Below, in pieces: positions 18,663-27,383 of a stretch of DNA of 64,000 bases. The stretch's first letter is position 1. Every line of letters begins with the position of its first letter. This DNA comes from Actinomycetes bacterium (lineage in GTDB: Bacteria > Actinomycetota > Acidimicrobiia > Acidimicrobiales > Palsa-688). Location: positions 6,153 to 70,152 of the forward strand of contig JAKBBA010000017.1 of the NCBI GenBank assembly GCA_021808665.1, read 5' to 3'. A program made the translations under genes and the position numbers. The notes beneath the pieces are model-generated. The model worked only from the letters and a program-made list of their open reading frames with translations, was not told the DNA's origin and did not search any database.

Positions 18663-21359
18663 TCAAGACTTAGCGGAAGCCCAGTTGTCCCCCCATGCCA
18701 GGTTGACGGTCAAAGGGACGTCCAGCTTCGCCGCTCCGGTCATCGCGTCCATGACCGTTGAGACAGCGAGAGTCTCCTCTTCGGGGGGTACTTCGAGTAT
18801 CACCTCGTCGTGGACTTGCAGTACGAGCACACTCCGCATGGCCTCGGCCTCGATCCGCCCGTGGAGGCGCACCAGCGCCACCTTGAAGATGTCAGCGGCC
18901 AACCCTTGGATACCGGAGTTCATAGCCTGACGCTCCCCTGCTGCTCTAACCTGGTAGCGAGCGGACTGAAGCTCGGGGATAGGCCTTCTTCGACCGTACA
19001 GCGTCTCGGTGAAACCGCGCTCTCGCGCTTCGGCGACGACCCTGTCCATGTAGGCCCGAACAGCTGGGAAGGCGTTCCAGTAGGCGTCGAGGATCTCGGT
19101 GGCTTCGTCGACTGGTATCCCGAGTCGTTGGGCCAGACCGTACGCTTCCATTCCGTAGGCGAGGCCGTAGGAGACCATCTTCGCCTTCGAGCGCATCGCC
19201 AAGGTCACCTCGTCCGCAGGAACGCCGTAGATCCTCGACGCCGTGACGTTATGAATGTCGGTTCCGACGCGGAACGCCTCCACCAGCGCTGGCTCTGACG
19301 CGAGGTGCGCTATGACCCTCAGCTCGACCTGGTTGTAGTCAGCTATCAAGAAGCGCCTCCCTTCGCTGGGCACGAAGCAGCGACGCAAACGCCGTCCCTC
19401 GTCGCTTCGAACGGGGATGTTGTGCAGGTTCGGCTGGTCCGAGCTCAGCCTGCCGGTACGGGCGACGGTCTGATTGAAGGTTGCGTGTATTCGACCGTCT
19501 GGACCGACCTCGTGCAGCAGCGACTCTCCGTAGGTCGAGCGCAGCTTCTCCACCTCGCGGTATCTAAGCAACGACTCGATGATCGGGTGCTGACCCCGGA
19601 GTCGCTCCAAGGTCTGGGCGTCGGTGGAGAAACCGGTTTTGGTCCGCTTCTGGGGGGTCAGCCCGAGGCGCTCGAATAGGACTTGGCGCAGCTGCGGAGT
19701 CGAGTTGACGACGAACTCGACCCCAGCGAGCGCTTGGATCTCCTTTTCGAGCCGGCTGGCCTCTTCCGAGAGCTCACCGGCCAGACGCCTTAACTCCGCT
19801 ACGTCCACGCGGACCCCGACGATCTCCATTCCGGCCAGCACCCTGACCAGCGGTCGTTCCACGTCCTCGTAGAGAGCCCACATTCCCCTCGACTCCAAAG
19901 CCGAGCGCAGCGGACCAACCGTCGCGGCGACGCCGGCGCAGCGCTGTCCAGCCACGACGGAGGGTTCGGGACTTTGTGCCATTAGGTCCAGCTGCCCGCC
20001 GGATCCATTTTCCTGGGGGCCCAGTCGGAGCCCGGCGTAACGCTCGACGAGATCCTCCAACAGGTATTGGTCCCCGGCCGGGTCGACCAGGTACGCGGCG
20101 ATCGCCGTATCCACGTCGAGGTTCGAGAAGGTCACCCCTTCCTCCGCCAAGGATCTCATCAGGGCTTTCGCGTCGTGAGCGGAGACCGAGGCGCCGCCCG
20201 GACCGAGAGCCCCGCCCACGGCTTCGGCGACGTCATAGGATCCGAGTGCTGCTCGGTCGATCCACACGGCCTCCGACGGGATGTCTACGCCTACCTCTGC
20301 CAGCGCGACGCCCACCAACTCGGAGCGGCCTTCCCGTGCGACCCACGAACCCGCCAGAGCCAAGCGAACACCGGCGGTAGCCCACTCCCGCAGAAGCGCC
20401 GACAACTTCTGAGGCGACTCCGGCCGGTGGATCGAAACCTGCACAGGGGCTGGCCCTTCGACGCTCGGCGTGTTCACTCCGGGCCCCGCCGGACTTGCCT
20501 CTACGAGCCGGTCCCACAGCGTGCGGAACTCGAGAAAGTCGAACAACCTTCTCACCTCCTCCGCGTCCCAGCCTCCGAACCTCGCAGCTTCGGCTTCTAC
20601 GTCCAAAGGAAGGTCTCTTACGAGCACGGTCACGGCCAGGTTCGCCCTGACACGCTCCTGGGCTGCGGCGAGGCTCTCGCGCAGTTTCGGTGTCAACTCG
20701 TCGAGGTGAGCGTAAATCCCGTCGAGATCCCCGTAGTTGTTGATCAGTTTCGCTGCGGTCTTCTCGCCCACCCCGGCGACACCGGCGAGGTTGTCGGAAG
20801 GGTCGCCCCGAAGCGCAGCGTACTGAGGGTACTTGGAGGGTCTCACGCCGGTTCTCAGCTCGATGCCGGCCTCGTCGTAGAGTGCGTAGTCAGAAACACC
20901 CCTCTTGTTGTAGAGGACCTTGACGTGCGGGTCGCTTACTAGCTGGTAGGTGTCGCGGTCCCCTGTGACGATGGTGACGTCGTCACTGCGCTCCGCTGCT
21001 TTGGTCGCCAGCGTGGCTATCACATCGTCGGCCTCGAAGCCCGGGTAGTCGACTATGGGGATTCTCAGCGCTTCGACGACTTGTCGGGCCAGGCCCATCT
21101 GCTGGCGGAGAATGTCAGGGGTCTCTGCTCGCCCGGCTTTGTAGCCCTCAACCATCTTGTGGCGGAAGGTCGGCTCGGGCCGGTCGAAGGTCGCCACAAG
21201 CTCATCAGGATGGTGGTCCTTGATCAGGTTGATCAGCATCGAAGTGAATCCGTACACGGCGTTGGTCACCTGCCCTGACGCCGTCGCCATATCGGTGGGA
21301 AGAGCGAAAAACGCCCGGTAAAGCAGCGAGTTGCCGTCTATGAGCATCAGCTTGGCCAT
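18663..21359 (-). CDS. polA: DNA polymerase I
   Basis: Repair and replication polymerase, 898 residues. The N-terminal 5' nuclease has LMLIDGNSLLYRAFFALP, GFEADDVIATLA and the helix-hairpin-helix GVAGVGEKTAAKLI. The middle 3'-5' exonuclease-like domain lacks the DxE proofreading residues, as in many actinobacteria. The polymerase domain has motif A (FLIADYNQVELR), motif B/O-helix (RSKAKMVSYGLAYGM) and motif C (LQVHDEVILEVP). In the O-helix a Tyr occupies the place of E. coli Phe762. It is divergent from the DtxR-family regulator and upstream of the diiron gene and rpsA on the same strand. Confidence 0.98.
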   Translation of the reverse strand: MAKLMLIDGNSLLYRAFFALPTDMATASGQVTNAVYGFTSMLINLIKDHHPDELVATFDRPEPTFRHKMVEGYKAGRAETPDILRQQMGLARQVVEALRIPIVDYPGFEADDVIATLATKAAERSDDVTIVTGDRDTYQLVSDPHVKVLYNKRGVSDYALYDEAGIELRTGVRPSKYPQYAALRGDPSDNLAGVAGVGEKTAAKLINNYGDLDGIYAHLDELTPKLRESLAAAQERVRANLAVTVLVRDLPLDVEAEAARFGGWDAEEVRRLFDFLEFRTLWDRLVEASPAGPGVNTPSVEGPAPVQVSIHRPESPQKLSALLREWATAGVRLALAGSWVAREGRSELVGVALAEVGVDIPSEAVWIDRAALGSYDVAEAVGGALGPGGASVSAHDAKALMRSLAEEGVTFSNLDVDTAIAAYLVDPAGDQYLLEDLVERYAGLRLGPQENGSGGQLDLMAQSPEPSVVAGQRCAGVAATVGPLRSALESRGMWALYEDVERPLVRVLAGMEIVGVRVDVAELRRLAGELSEEASRLEKEIQALAGVEFVVNSTPQLRQVLFERLGLTPQKRTKTGFSTDAQTLERLRGQHPIIESLLRYREVEKLRSTYGESLLHEVGPDGRIHATFNQTVARTGRLSSDQPNLHNIPVRSDEGRRLRRCFVPSEGRRFLIADYNQVELRVIAHLASEPALVEAFRVGTDIHNVTASRIYGVPADEVTLAMRSKAKMVSYGLAYGMEAYGLAQRLGIPVDEATEILDAYWNAFPAVRAYMDRVVAEARERGFTETLYGRRRPIPELQSARYQVRAAGERQAMNSGIQGLAADIFKVALVRLHGRIEAEAMRSVLVLQVHDEVILEVPPEEETLAVSTVMDAMTGAAKLDVPLTVNLAWGDNWASAKS

Positions 21360-21364
21360 TGGCC

Positions 21365-21402
21365 TCGATGCTAGGAGACTGTCTCGATGCTAGGTGACTG
21401 CC
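21365..21402. repeat. two 19-bp direct repeats in the polA/DtxR divergent region
   Basis: Two adjacent copies (21365-21383 and 21384-21402) of a 19-base unit beginning TCGATGCTAGG, matching at 17 of 19 positions. They lie just upstream of polA and about 60-100 bases upstream of the metal regulator start. They could be a duplicated regulator site or a chance tandem duplication. Confidence 0.7.
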
Positions 21403-21461
21403 GGGCTCGAGGCCGGATAAGTCGAGCGCGTTCGGCGGCGCGGCGAAGGTATCCTCAAGGG

Positions 21462-22121
21462 GTGCCCGAAGGTTTCCATCCGCCGGTCGAGGAATACTTG
21501 GAGGCCATCCACGAGCTCGGCGAAGAAGGGATGGTCGTAATCCAGGCACGACTCGCCGAGCGCTTGGGGCATTCCGCGCCGGCCGTTTCGGAGATGATGA
21601 GGCGTCTTCGCTCCGACGGTTACGTGGAGCTAAGAGGACGCTCGCTGTTTCTCACCGAGACGGGACGCCGTGTCGCAGAAAGCGTCGTACGCAAGCACCG
21701 CCTCGCCGAGCGGCTCCTCACGGATATTATCGGCCTGCCCTGGGAGAAAGCCCACCTTGAGGCCGGCCGATGGGAGCACGTTATCTCTGACGAGGTGGAG
21801 CAGCGGATCGTGGAGCTTCTGGGCTTTCCGACTACCTGCCCGCACGGCAACCCAATCCCCGGGTCTGGCGAGGTGGAGGACTCGAGCGTCTCGCTTTCCG
21901 GCGCCACGCAAGGCGAGCGGGTACGGTTGGCGAGGGTTACCGAGTTGGTTGAGCTCGACGAAAGCACGCTCAGCTACCTGTCGTCGCACGGCTTCATACC
22001 CGGGACAGAGGCGACGGTCGCTTCCAGGGCACCCGACGGGACCCTGACGCTCGACCTTGGCACGGCGACTATAGCCATAGGACCGTCGCTTACCGCTCAG
22101 CTTTTCGTGACGGCCGCCTGA
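21462..22121 (+). CDS. DtxR/MntR-family metal-dependent transcription regulator
   Basis: A 219-residue regulator with an N-terminal winged helix (ARLAERLGHSAPAVSEMMRRL), a metal-binding/dimerisation domain and a C-terminal FeoA/SH3-like domain. The stretch RKHRLAERLL...GLPWEKAH...RWEHVISDEVEQRI closely matches IdeR. Compared with IdeR, the primary-site Met10 is Glu and Cys102 is Gly, while Glu105, His106 and His79 equivalents remain; the N-terminal EEYLE resembles the D..E pair of MntR. The metal is therefore uncertain. GTG 21462 matches the family N-terminus. It probably represses metal-uptake genes; the transporter at 25.7-27.4 kb is one possible target. Confidence 0.9.
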   Translation: MPEGFHPPVEEYLEAIHELGEEGMVVIQARLAERLGHSAPAVSEMMRRLRSDGYVELRGRSLFLTETGRRVAESVVRKHRLAERLLTDIIGLPWEKAHLEAGRWEHVISDEVEQRIVELLGFPTTCPHGNPIPGSGEVEDSSVSLSGATQGERVRLARVTELVELDESTLSYLSSHGFIPGTEATVASRAPDGTLTLDLGTATIAIGPSLTAQLFVTAA

Positions 22122-22153
22122 AGCTTTAGAGACCCGACACGGTCAGAGCCGTT

Positions 22154-22182
22154 AGGGCCGTCCTCGGAGCGAGGACGGCCCT
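22154..22182. terminator. bidirectional hairpin after the DtxR-family gene
   Basis: A perfect 12-bp stem (22154-22165 with 22171-22182) with a five-base loop, followed by TTT on the plus side and AAA on the minus side of the stem junction. It lies between the convergent stops at 22121 (+) and 22205 (-) and is a convincing terminator for both. Confidence 0.85.
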
Positions 22183-22204
22183 TTGCCGTCGACCTAGTGG
22201 GCCT

Positions 22205-22795
22205 TCAGGGGCGCTCGTCGGCAGGTGGTCGGAACCCCTGGTTGACCCTCTCTGCGACGTCGAGCATCCTGACCCGCTCCTTCATGGCGGTCTTTTGGAT
22301 CCACGAGAACGACTCGTGCTCTTTCCAGCCGAGATCGTCCATCAAAGCGCCCTTAGCTCGGTCCACGGCTTTGCGGACGATCACCTGCTCTTCGAGGGAC
22401 TTAACCTGCTCGTCGAGCGCCTTCATCTCCGCGAATCGACCCAGAGCCATCTCTATAGCGGGAAGCAACTCGCTCTTTTGGAACGGCTTCACGAGGTAGG
22501 CGAGGGCACCGGCATCCCGTGCCCGTTCAATGAGGTCCCTCTGACTGAACGCCGTCAAGATGAGCACCGCGCAGAGATGATCGGCGTTGATCTGCCTGGC
22601 TGCTTCCAAACCGTCCATGCCCGGCATCTTCACGTCGAGGATCGCCACGTCAGGGTGGTGACGGCGCACCAACTCGACCGCTTCGTCGCCCCGACCGGTC
22701 TCGGCGACCACTTCGTAGCCCTCTTCCTCCATGATCTCCTTGAGGTCCAGGCGGACGATTGCCTCGTCTTCGGCTAGAACGACTTTTACTGGCAC
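22205..22795 (-). CDS. pdtaR: ANTAR-domain response regulator, PdtaR-like
   Basis: A 196-residue response regulator with an RNA-binding output. The receiver domain has the acidic pair ED at residues 9-10, phospho-acceptor Asp54 (AILDVKMPGMDG) and KPF in AYLVKPFQ. A coiled-coil linker leads to an ANTAR domain at about 125-190 (VRKAVDRAKGALMDDLGW...AMKERVRMLDVAERV). ANTAR proteins bind paired RNA hexaloops and prevent termination; PdtaR in mycobacteria is phosphorylated by PdtaS. GTG 22795 has a near-perfect AAGGAG site five bases upstream. The open frame to 22882 is not needed. A partner PdtaS-type kinase is not in this window. Confidence 0.93.
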   Translation of the reverse strand: MPVKVVLAEDEAIVRLDLKEIMEEEGYEVVAETGRGDEAVELVRRHHPDVAILDVKMPGMDGLEAARQINADHLCAVLILTAFSQRDLIERARDAGALAYLVKPFQKSELLPAIEMALGRFAEMKALDEQVKSLEEQVIVRKAVDRAKGALMDDLGWKEHESFSWIQKTAMKERVRMLDVAERVNQGFRPPADERP

Positions 22796-22835
22796 GTGAG
22801 CTCCTTGGGAAAAAGTGAGGGAGGTGTGTCCGGAG

Positions 22836-23138
22836 TCAAAACGCTGACTGTTCCGGCCCGACGAGACGGTCGAGCAGGTCATCCTGGGCGGTCTGCAGTT
22901 CGGCGACTTCAGCCGCTACCGCCGATCTGGTCCTCGCCATAGCCTTGGCGTGGCGCTCCGCTTCGGCGAACTCGCGGTATGCGAGCGGAGTCTCCGAAAC
23001 CATCGACCGGATTCGAGCCTCGTCGGCTGATTCTGTCATCACCGCCAACTGCTCGTCTATGAGAGCAAGCTCCTCCCGCGCGCGCTTCAGGCGTGCAGCA
23101 ACGTCGAAAAGCTTCCGCTCGATAGATACCCTGGACAT
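22836..23138 (-). CDS. small coiled-coil protein, hypothetical
   Basis: About 100 residues from ATG 23138 (MSRVSIERKLFDVAARL). It is almost wholly charged helix with heptad-like spacing (KRAREELALIDEQLAVM..., AEVAELQTAQDDLLDRL), suggesting a coiled coil. No signal peptide or membrane segment. It lies 40 bases upstream of pdtaR on the same strand, so the two are probably one transcript. I do not recognise the family. A structural or partner role for the ANTAR regulator is possible from context only. Confidence 0.7.
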   Translation of the reverse strand: MSRVSIERKLFDVAARLKRAREELALIDEQLAVMTESADEARIRSMVSETPLAYREFAEAERHAKAMARTRSAVAAEVAELQTAQDDLLDRLVGPEQSAF

Positions 23139-23250
23139 TCCGAATAACTGTACCCCAAGCGGACTTCGCGCTCGTCTGGCACCCGAGTCCGCCTGGCTTC
23201 CAGGTCTCCTCGCCTTGCGAAACCTTAATGCAGTTCTCAGCTGAATAAGC

Positions 23251-23265
23251 CACACTAGTAGTGTG
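23251..23265. promoter_or_regulatory. palindrome overlapping the MprA-like start codon
   Basis: A 7+1+7 perfect inverted repeat (CACACTA-G-TAGTGTG) that includes the GTG start of the downstream response regulator at 23263. An AT-rich GAATAA lies just upstream and could be part of a -10 box, so the transcript may be leaderless or nearly so. The palindrome could be an operator for autoregulation or a mask on translation initiation; this is inference. Confidence 0.5.
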
Positions 23266-23943
23266 CATGTCCTGGTAGTCGACGACGAACCTGCTGTCCG
23301 ACAGGCGCTTGACCGCGCCTTACGCTTCGAGGGCTACAAGACCGAGCTGGCCGCCGACGGTTCCGGCGCGCTCGCGTCCCACGCCGAGCGGCCAGCCGAC
23401 GCGATAATCCTCGACGTGGCCATGCCTCGCATGGACGGTTTGGAGGTTTGTAGGAGGATCCGAGCCGCCGGAGACACAACGCCGGTGCTGATGCTCACCG
23501 CTCGGGCTGCTGTGAACGACCGAGTTGCAGGCCTCGACGCCGGAGCGGACGACTACCTCGTTAAGCCCTTCGCCTTGGAGGAGCTACTGGCGCGGATTAG
23601 AGCTTTGCTACGCCGAAGCGCGCCCGCCGAAGAAGACCTGCTCCAGTTCGCCGACCTGTCGCTCGACGTCGGCACCCGGGAAGTAAGGCGCGGCGACAGG
23701 CTCATCGAACTGACGCGGACCGAGTTCCTACTCCTGGAGCTTTTGCTCCGCAACGCCAGGCAGGTCCTCACACGGGAGTTGATCTTCGATCGAGTGTGGG
23801 GTTACGACTTCGGCGCCAATTCGAACTCTCTCGAGGTCTACATAGGATACCTCCGCCGCAAGACAGAAGCCGAAGGCGAACCTCGACTCATCCACACGGT
23901 GAGAGGGGTCGGATACGTGCTACGGGAGCCAACCCAAGCATGA
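23263..23943 (+). CDS. OmpR-family response regulator, MprA-like
   Basis: A 226-residue DNA-binding response regulator. The receiver has DDE at residues 7-9, phospho-acceptor Asp51 ([12 protein letters not shown]), Thr79-Ala and Lys101 (YLVKPF). The C-terminal winged helix shows the OmpR pattern ([15 protein letters not shown]...[13 protein letters not shown]...[11 protein letters not shown]...[13 protein letters not shown]). Its GTG start sits inside a palindrome. The stop overlaps the kinase start as ATGA, so the pair is translationally coupled. Closest recognisable relative is MprA, a cell-envelope stress regulator of mycobacteria; the exact regulon here is unknown. Confidence 0.93.
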   Translation: MHVLVVDDEPAVRQALDRALRFEGYKTELAADGSGALASHAERPADAIILDVAMPRMDGLEVCRRIRAAGDTTPVLMLTARAAVNDRVAGLDAGADDYLVKPFALEELLARIRALLRRSAPAEEDLLQFADLSLDVGTREVRRGDRLIELTRTEFLLLELLLRNARQVLTRELIFDRVWGYDFGANSNSLEVYIGYLRRKTEAEGEPRLIHTVRGVGYVLREPTQA

Positions 23944-25655
23944 CCGGCGGCGGCTCCAACCCCTACCAGGATCTGATGGACTCTTCGGCTCCGGAGCCCT
24001 CATCTTTCCCAGCGGATCCAGGTGCTGACGACGCCGACCCGCCCGGCAATGCTTCCTCCGAGCCGGACCGGGCAGCGTCCAAACGGACATCTGGCGGCGT
24101 CAAATCCGCTATTCGCGCTCTCAGCTTCCGAACTCGCCTGGGCTCTGCGGTTGCCCTGGCAGTGGGCTTGACGCTTGCTCTGGCGGCGCTCGGCTCTTAC
24201 TACACTGTTAAGCACCAACTGTTCTCCCAGGCTGACAGGTCCCTTCAAGGCGACCTGTCGATCCTGACTTTCTCCCAGGATGGAGTAAACAGCCAGAAGG
24301 TCCTTGACGTCTTGAGTCGCACGAATGGCGGCTTCGTCCAGTACATAACATCCACGGGCCAGGTTCTCTACAACAGCCAGGTGGCGACGAGTCCACTAGC
24401 TACTCCGCTGGCCCCGACGAAATCCCAGACGGCGGTGGCTGGCGCTGGTAGTGGCTACCTGATTGACACCGTCAACTACAGGGGAGCCCCTTACCGTGTG
24501 ATAACTGCCGCAGCCCAGGACCCGTTCTTTCCTGGATTGCACATAGCCGTGCAAGTCACGCTTCCGTTGGCCTCGATTTACCACACTCTTTCCACGCTGA
24601 GGGTGATCCTATGGCTGGTAACGGTTTGCGGTGTAGCACTTTCGCTCGGCATCGGATACCTAGTCGGTTTGGGCGCGTTACGGCCCGTAGCCCGCCTGAC
24701 CAAGGCAGCGGAGCACGTTGCAGGAACCCAGGACCTTCAGGCGACCATACCCGTTACGAGCCATGACGAGTTGGGGCGCCTGGCGACGGCGTTCAACTCG
24801 ATGCTTGCGGCGCTCGCCGCTTCGCGCCAGCAGCAAGCCCAGCTGATCTCCGATGCTGGTCACGAGTTGAGGACTCCGCTCACGAGCTTGAGGACCAACA
24901 TCGAAGTGCTCCTGCGCGCTCCCGACCTGTCCGGTCCCGACAGAGCCGAGCTCACAGCGGACGTTCAAGCACAGATGCAGGAGTTGACGAACCTGGTCGG
25001 AGACCTCGTGGACTTGGCCCGCCACGAGGAACGCCAAGCGGAGCCGATCGAGGTGCGTCTCGACGCGATAGTAGAGCACGCCGTCGAAAGAGCCCAGAGG
25101 AGAGCCCCGGGGTTGCACTTCGACCTTCACGTCACGCCCGGGTCGGTTAGAGCCCAACCGGCTCTTCTTGAGCGTGCCGTCCTGAACGTCTTGGACAACG
25201 CTGCCAAGTGGAGTCCTCCAGAAGGAACCGTCGAAGTGTGGCTGCAGCGCGGCAGCGTCTGGGCGCTTGACATCCACGACTACGGGCCGGGCATCGCAAA
25301 CGACGACATCCCTCACGTATTCGACCGCTTCTACAGAGCCGCCACGGCTCGCAGCATGCCCGGTTCTGGGCTTGGCCTGGCGATCGTCGCCCAAGTGGTA
25401 GCCGACCACGGGGGGACCGTGTCGGTGTCGGTACCGGCGCAGGGCGGGACACACGTGCATATAGAGCTTCCTACCGTTCCCGAAGATGAGGCCGACCCCG
25501 GGACGATCCCCCGTGGGTCCGAACCGGCCAAGATGGACCACCCCTCCTGGGAGCCGCAAGCCTCGGAGTCGCCTTCGGCGGCACAAGACGCCGGCAGGCG
25601 CCTTTCGGACCAAGACCGCCCAGCCCCTTCGCAGGACTACGTCGAGATCACCTGA
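23940..25655 (+). CDS. sensor histidine kinase, MprB-like
   Basis: Membrane sensor kinase of 571 residues paired with the preceding regulator. About 60 hydrophilic N-terminal residues are followed by TM1 (about 68-90), an extracytoplasmic sensor loop of about 130 residues and TM2 (about 221-245). HAMP comes next, then the HisKA domain with His308 ([15 protein letters not shown]) and a catalytic ATPase domain with the N box ([12 protein letters not shown]), DYGPGIA and GSGLGLAI. A Pro/Ser-rich tail of about 70 residues follows the kinase and is unusual in length. The start is ATG 23940, overlapping the regulator by four bases. The signal sensed is unknown. Confidence 0.93.
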   Translation: MTGGGSNPYQDLMDSSAPEPSSFPADPGADDADPPGNASSEPDRAASKRTSGGVKSAIRALSFRTRLGSAVALAVGLTLALAALGSYYTVKHQLFSQADRSLQGDLSILTFSQDGVNSQKVLDVLSRTNGGFVQYITSTGQVLYNSQVATSPLATPLAPTKSQTAVAGAGSGYLIDTVNYRGAPYRVITAAAQDPFFPGLHIAVQVTLPLASIYHTLSTLRVILWLVTVCGVALSLGIGYLVGLGALRPVARLTKAAEHVAGTQDLQATIPVTSHDELGRLATAFNSMLAALAASRQQQAQLISDAGHELRTPLTSLRTNIEVLLRAPDLSGPDRAELTADVQAQMQELTNLVGDLVDLARHEERQAEPIEVRLDAIVEHAVERAQRRAPGLHFDLHVTPGSVRAQPALLERAVLNVLDNAAKWSPPEGTVEVWLQRGSVWALDIHDYGPGIANDDIPHVFDRFYRAATARSMPGSGLGLAIVAQVVADHGGTVSVSVPAQGGTHVHIELPTVPEDEADPGTIPRGSEPAKMDHPSWEPQASESPSAAQDAGRRLSDQDRPAPSQDYVEIT

Positions 25656-25678
25656 GCCGCGAGCTTCCAAGCGCAGCC

Positions 25679-27379
25679 TCAGCCGCCGCCGAGCTGTATC
25701 GCCTTGACGAGTAGGAGCACGGCGCTCAAAACGAGGTAGCCGCGCAAAGAGAGAATCCCCACCCTTAGCCCAGGTGACCAGCGGACCGGCTTGAGGAGCG
25801 CCAACGGCGGCATCCGCCACGAGAGCTTCTCTGCCAGGGTGATCTGAGGCGTCCCGACCGTGGCGCCGCTTTGGCGGCGGCTTGCGACACGTAAGGCGAC
25901 GGCTATACCGGCGCCGACCACTGCCAAAGCGATAGCCAGGTAGACGAAGACCGCTGTGACGTCGATACTTGGGAAGAGGGTGGTGGCCATCAGGGTTCCC
26001 GACAGCACGAGCAGGACGGCGATTATGACCGACGCTAGAGCGTTGAGCCATGCTGCGTTAACCCAGGGCCCCAGCACTTCGCGGTCGTTGCACAACAGCA
26101 GCAAGAAGACCGAAGCCGAGGGCAGGAGCAGCCCCGCCAGGGCTTGGACACTGGTAGTTATAAGCCCCAGGGGTGCCCCTGGGATCAACACGATGCCCGC
26201 CGCCAGAGCGACCATCGCCGTATAGCTGAGGTAGAACTGCTTTGCGTCAGCGAAGTTTCGGTGCAGGGAGTGGCGGATGCCGAACACGTCGCCAAACGCG
26301 TAACTCGTCGACAGCGTCACGGCCGCAGCGCCGACGATGCTCGCATCGAAGAGCAGGATCGCGAAAAGGTCACCGAGGACCTGACTGTGGTTGGCGAGAA
26401 GGTGTGCCACCCCCGCGGCGTTGGTGAAGTTCCCGAACGCCTTGGTATTCCTCGCTGCGTAGTCGCCGGCGACCATGATGCAAGCCGCCCCCACGACGAC
26501 GACGATCGACCCCATAACCGTGTCAGCTCTCTCGTAGCTTATGAAGCGTGGGGTTATCCGCTTGTCGACGATGTTGGACTGCTGGAAGAACAGCTGCCAG
26601 GGCGCTACGGTCGTCCCGACGATGGCGATGATGAGCAGCACCGAAGCCGACGTAGTGCCCCCGTAGATGCCCGGAACGACGAAGTTCCTCCCGATGGTTC
26701 CCCACTTGGGGTGCGACAAGAAGAGCAGGGGCACCTGCACGGCGCTGATCGCTATGAAGATGAACATCGCCCGCTCCCACTTGCGGAAGCTTCCCGACGC
26801 CATTATCGCTACTAGCGCTGCTGCGGCCACCGGGACGGCGACATAGTCCGAAATACCGGCGTAGGAGGCAGCCAGGGAGATGCCTATGAACTCAGTGACA
26901 ATCGTCAAGAAGTTGAGCAGAAATAGGTCCCCGACGCTGAACCAGCCCCAGCCCTTACCGAACCGCTCGTTGATAAGCCTCGCGTGTCCTACCCCGGTGA
27001 CAGCTCCCAGCCTAACGACCATCTCCTGGTTGACTATCAGGACGGGAATGAGAAGGATCAGTGTCCAAAGAAGACTGGTGTGGTAGTTCTGCCCGGCCTG
27101 AGCATACGTCGACACGCCACCGGCGTCATTGTCCCCGACCATGACGATTAAGCCGGGACCCATGATCGCTGCGAAGGTGAGCAGCCTACGACCCCAGCTG
27201 CGCCGCTCACCGACGTCGCCGACAGACACCCGCCCGAAGGCTCCCTCGATGTCGCCGAGGTGGGCTTCGTCGAGCACAGCCGATTGGGGAGCCTGCAGGT
27301 GACGGCCGGCCGGATCGGGGCGTGAGTGAGTAGCCGCTCCGGTACCCTCAGGGCCGTGGGCGGCGGGCATATCTTCCAC
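25679..27379 (-). CDS. NRAMP (SLC11)-fold divalent metal transporter, non-canonical metal site
   Basis: An integral membrane protein of 566 residues with about 11 membrane helices after a 65-residue soluble N-terminus. The helix-1 motif is DAGG at residues 85-88, where canonical NRAMPs have DPGN. The helix-6 segment reads GTTVAPWQ at 255-262, where the metal-selecting Met is Ala259 and the following His is Trp261. These changes argue against the usual Mn/Fe selectivity and fit NRAMP-related Mg transporters, or another hard-ion substrate. GTG 27379 starts four bases after the stop of the MgtE-N/CBS gene, so the two form an operon. Confidence 0.88.
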   Translation of the reverse strand: MEDMPAAHGPEGTGAATHSRPDPAGRHLQAPQSAVLDEAHLGDIEGAFGRVSVGDVGERRSWGRRLLTFAAIMGPGLIVMVGDNDAGGVSTYAQAGQNYHTSLLWTLILLIPVLIVNQEMVVRLGAVTGVGHARLINERFGKGWGWFSVGDLFLLNFLTIVTEFIGISLAASYAGISDYVAVPVAAAALVAIMASGSFRKWERAMFIFIAISAVQVPLLFLSHPKWGTIGRNFVVPGIYGGTTSASVLLIIAIVGTTVAPWQLFFQQSNIVDKRITPRFISYERADTVMGSIVVVVGAACIMVAGDYAARNTKAFGNFTNAAGVAHLLANHSQVLGDLFAILLFDASIVGAAAVTLSTSYAFGDVFGIRHSLHRNFADAKQFYLSYTAMVALAAGIVLIPGAPLGLITTSVQALAGLLLPSASVFLLLLCNDREVLGPWVNAAWLNALASVIIAVLLVLSGTLMATTLFPSIDVTAVFVYLAIALAVVGAGIAVALRVASRRQSGATVGTPQITLAEKLSWRMPPLALLKPVRWSPGLRVGILSLRGYLVLSAVLLLVKAIQLGGG

Positions 27380-27383
27380 TGCT

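Noticed and set aside
24678..26051. 457-codon minus-strand frame opposite the histidine kinase
   Set aside because: Shadow frame; the kinase motifs on the plus strand are intact.
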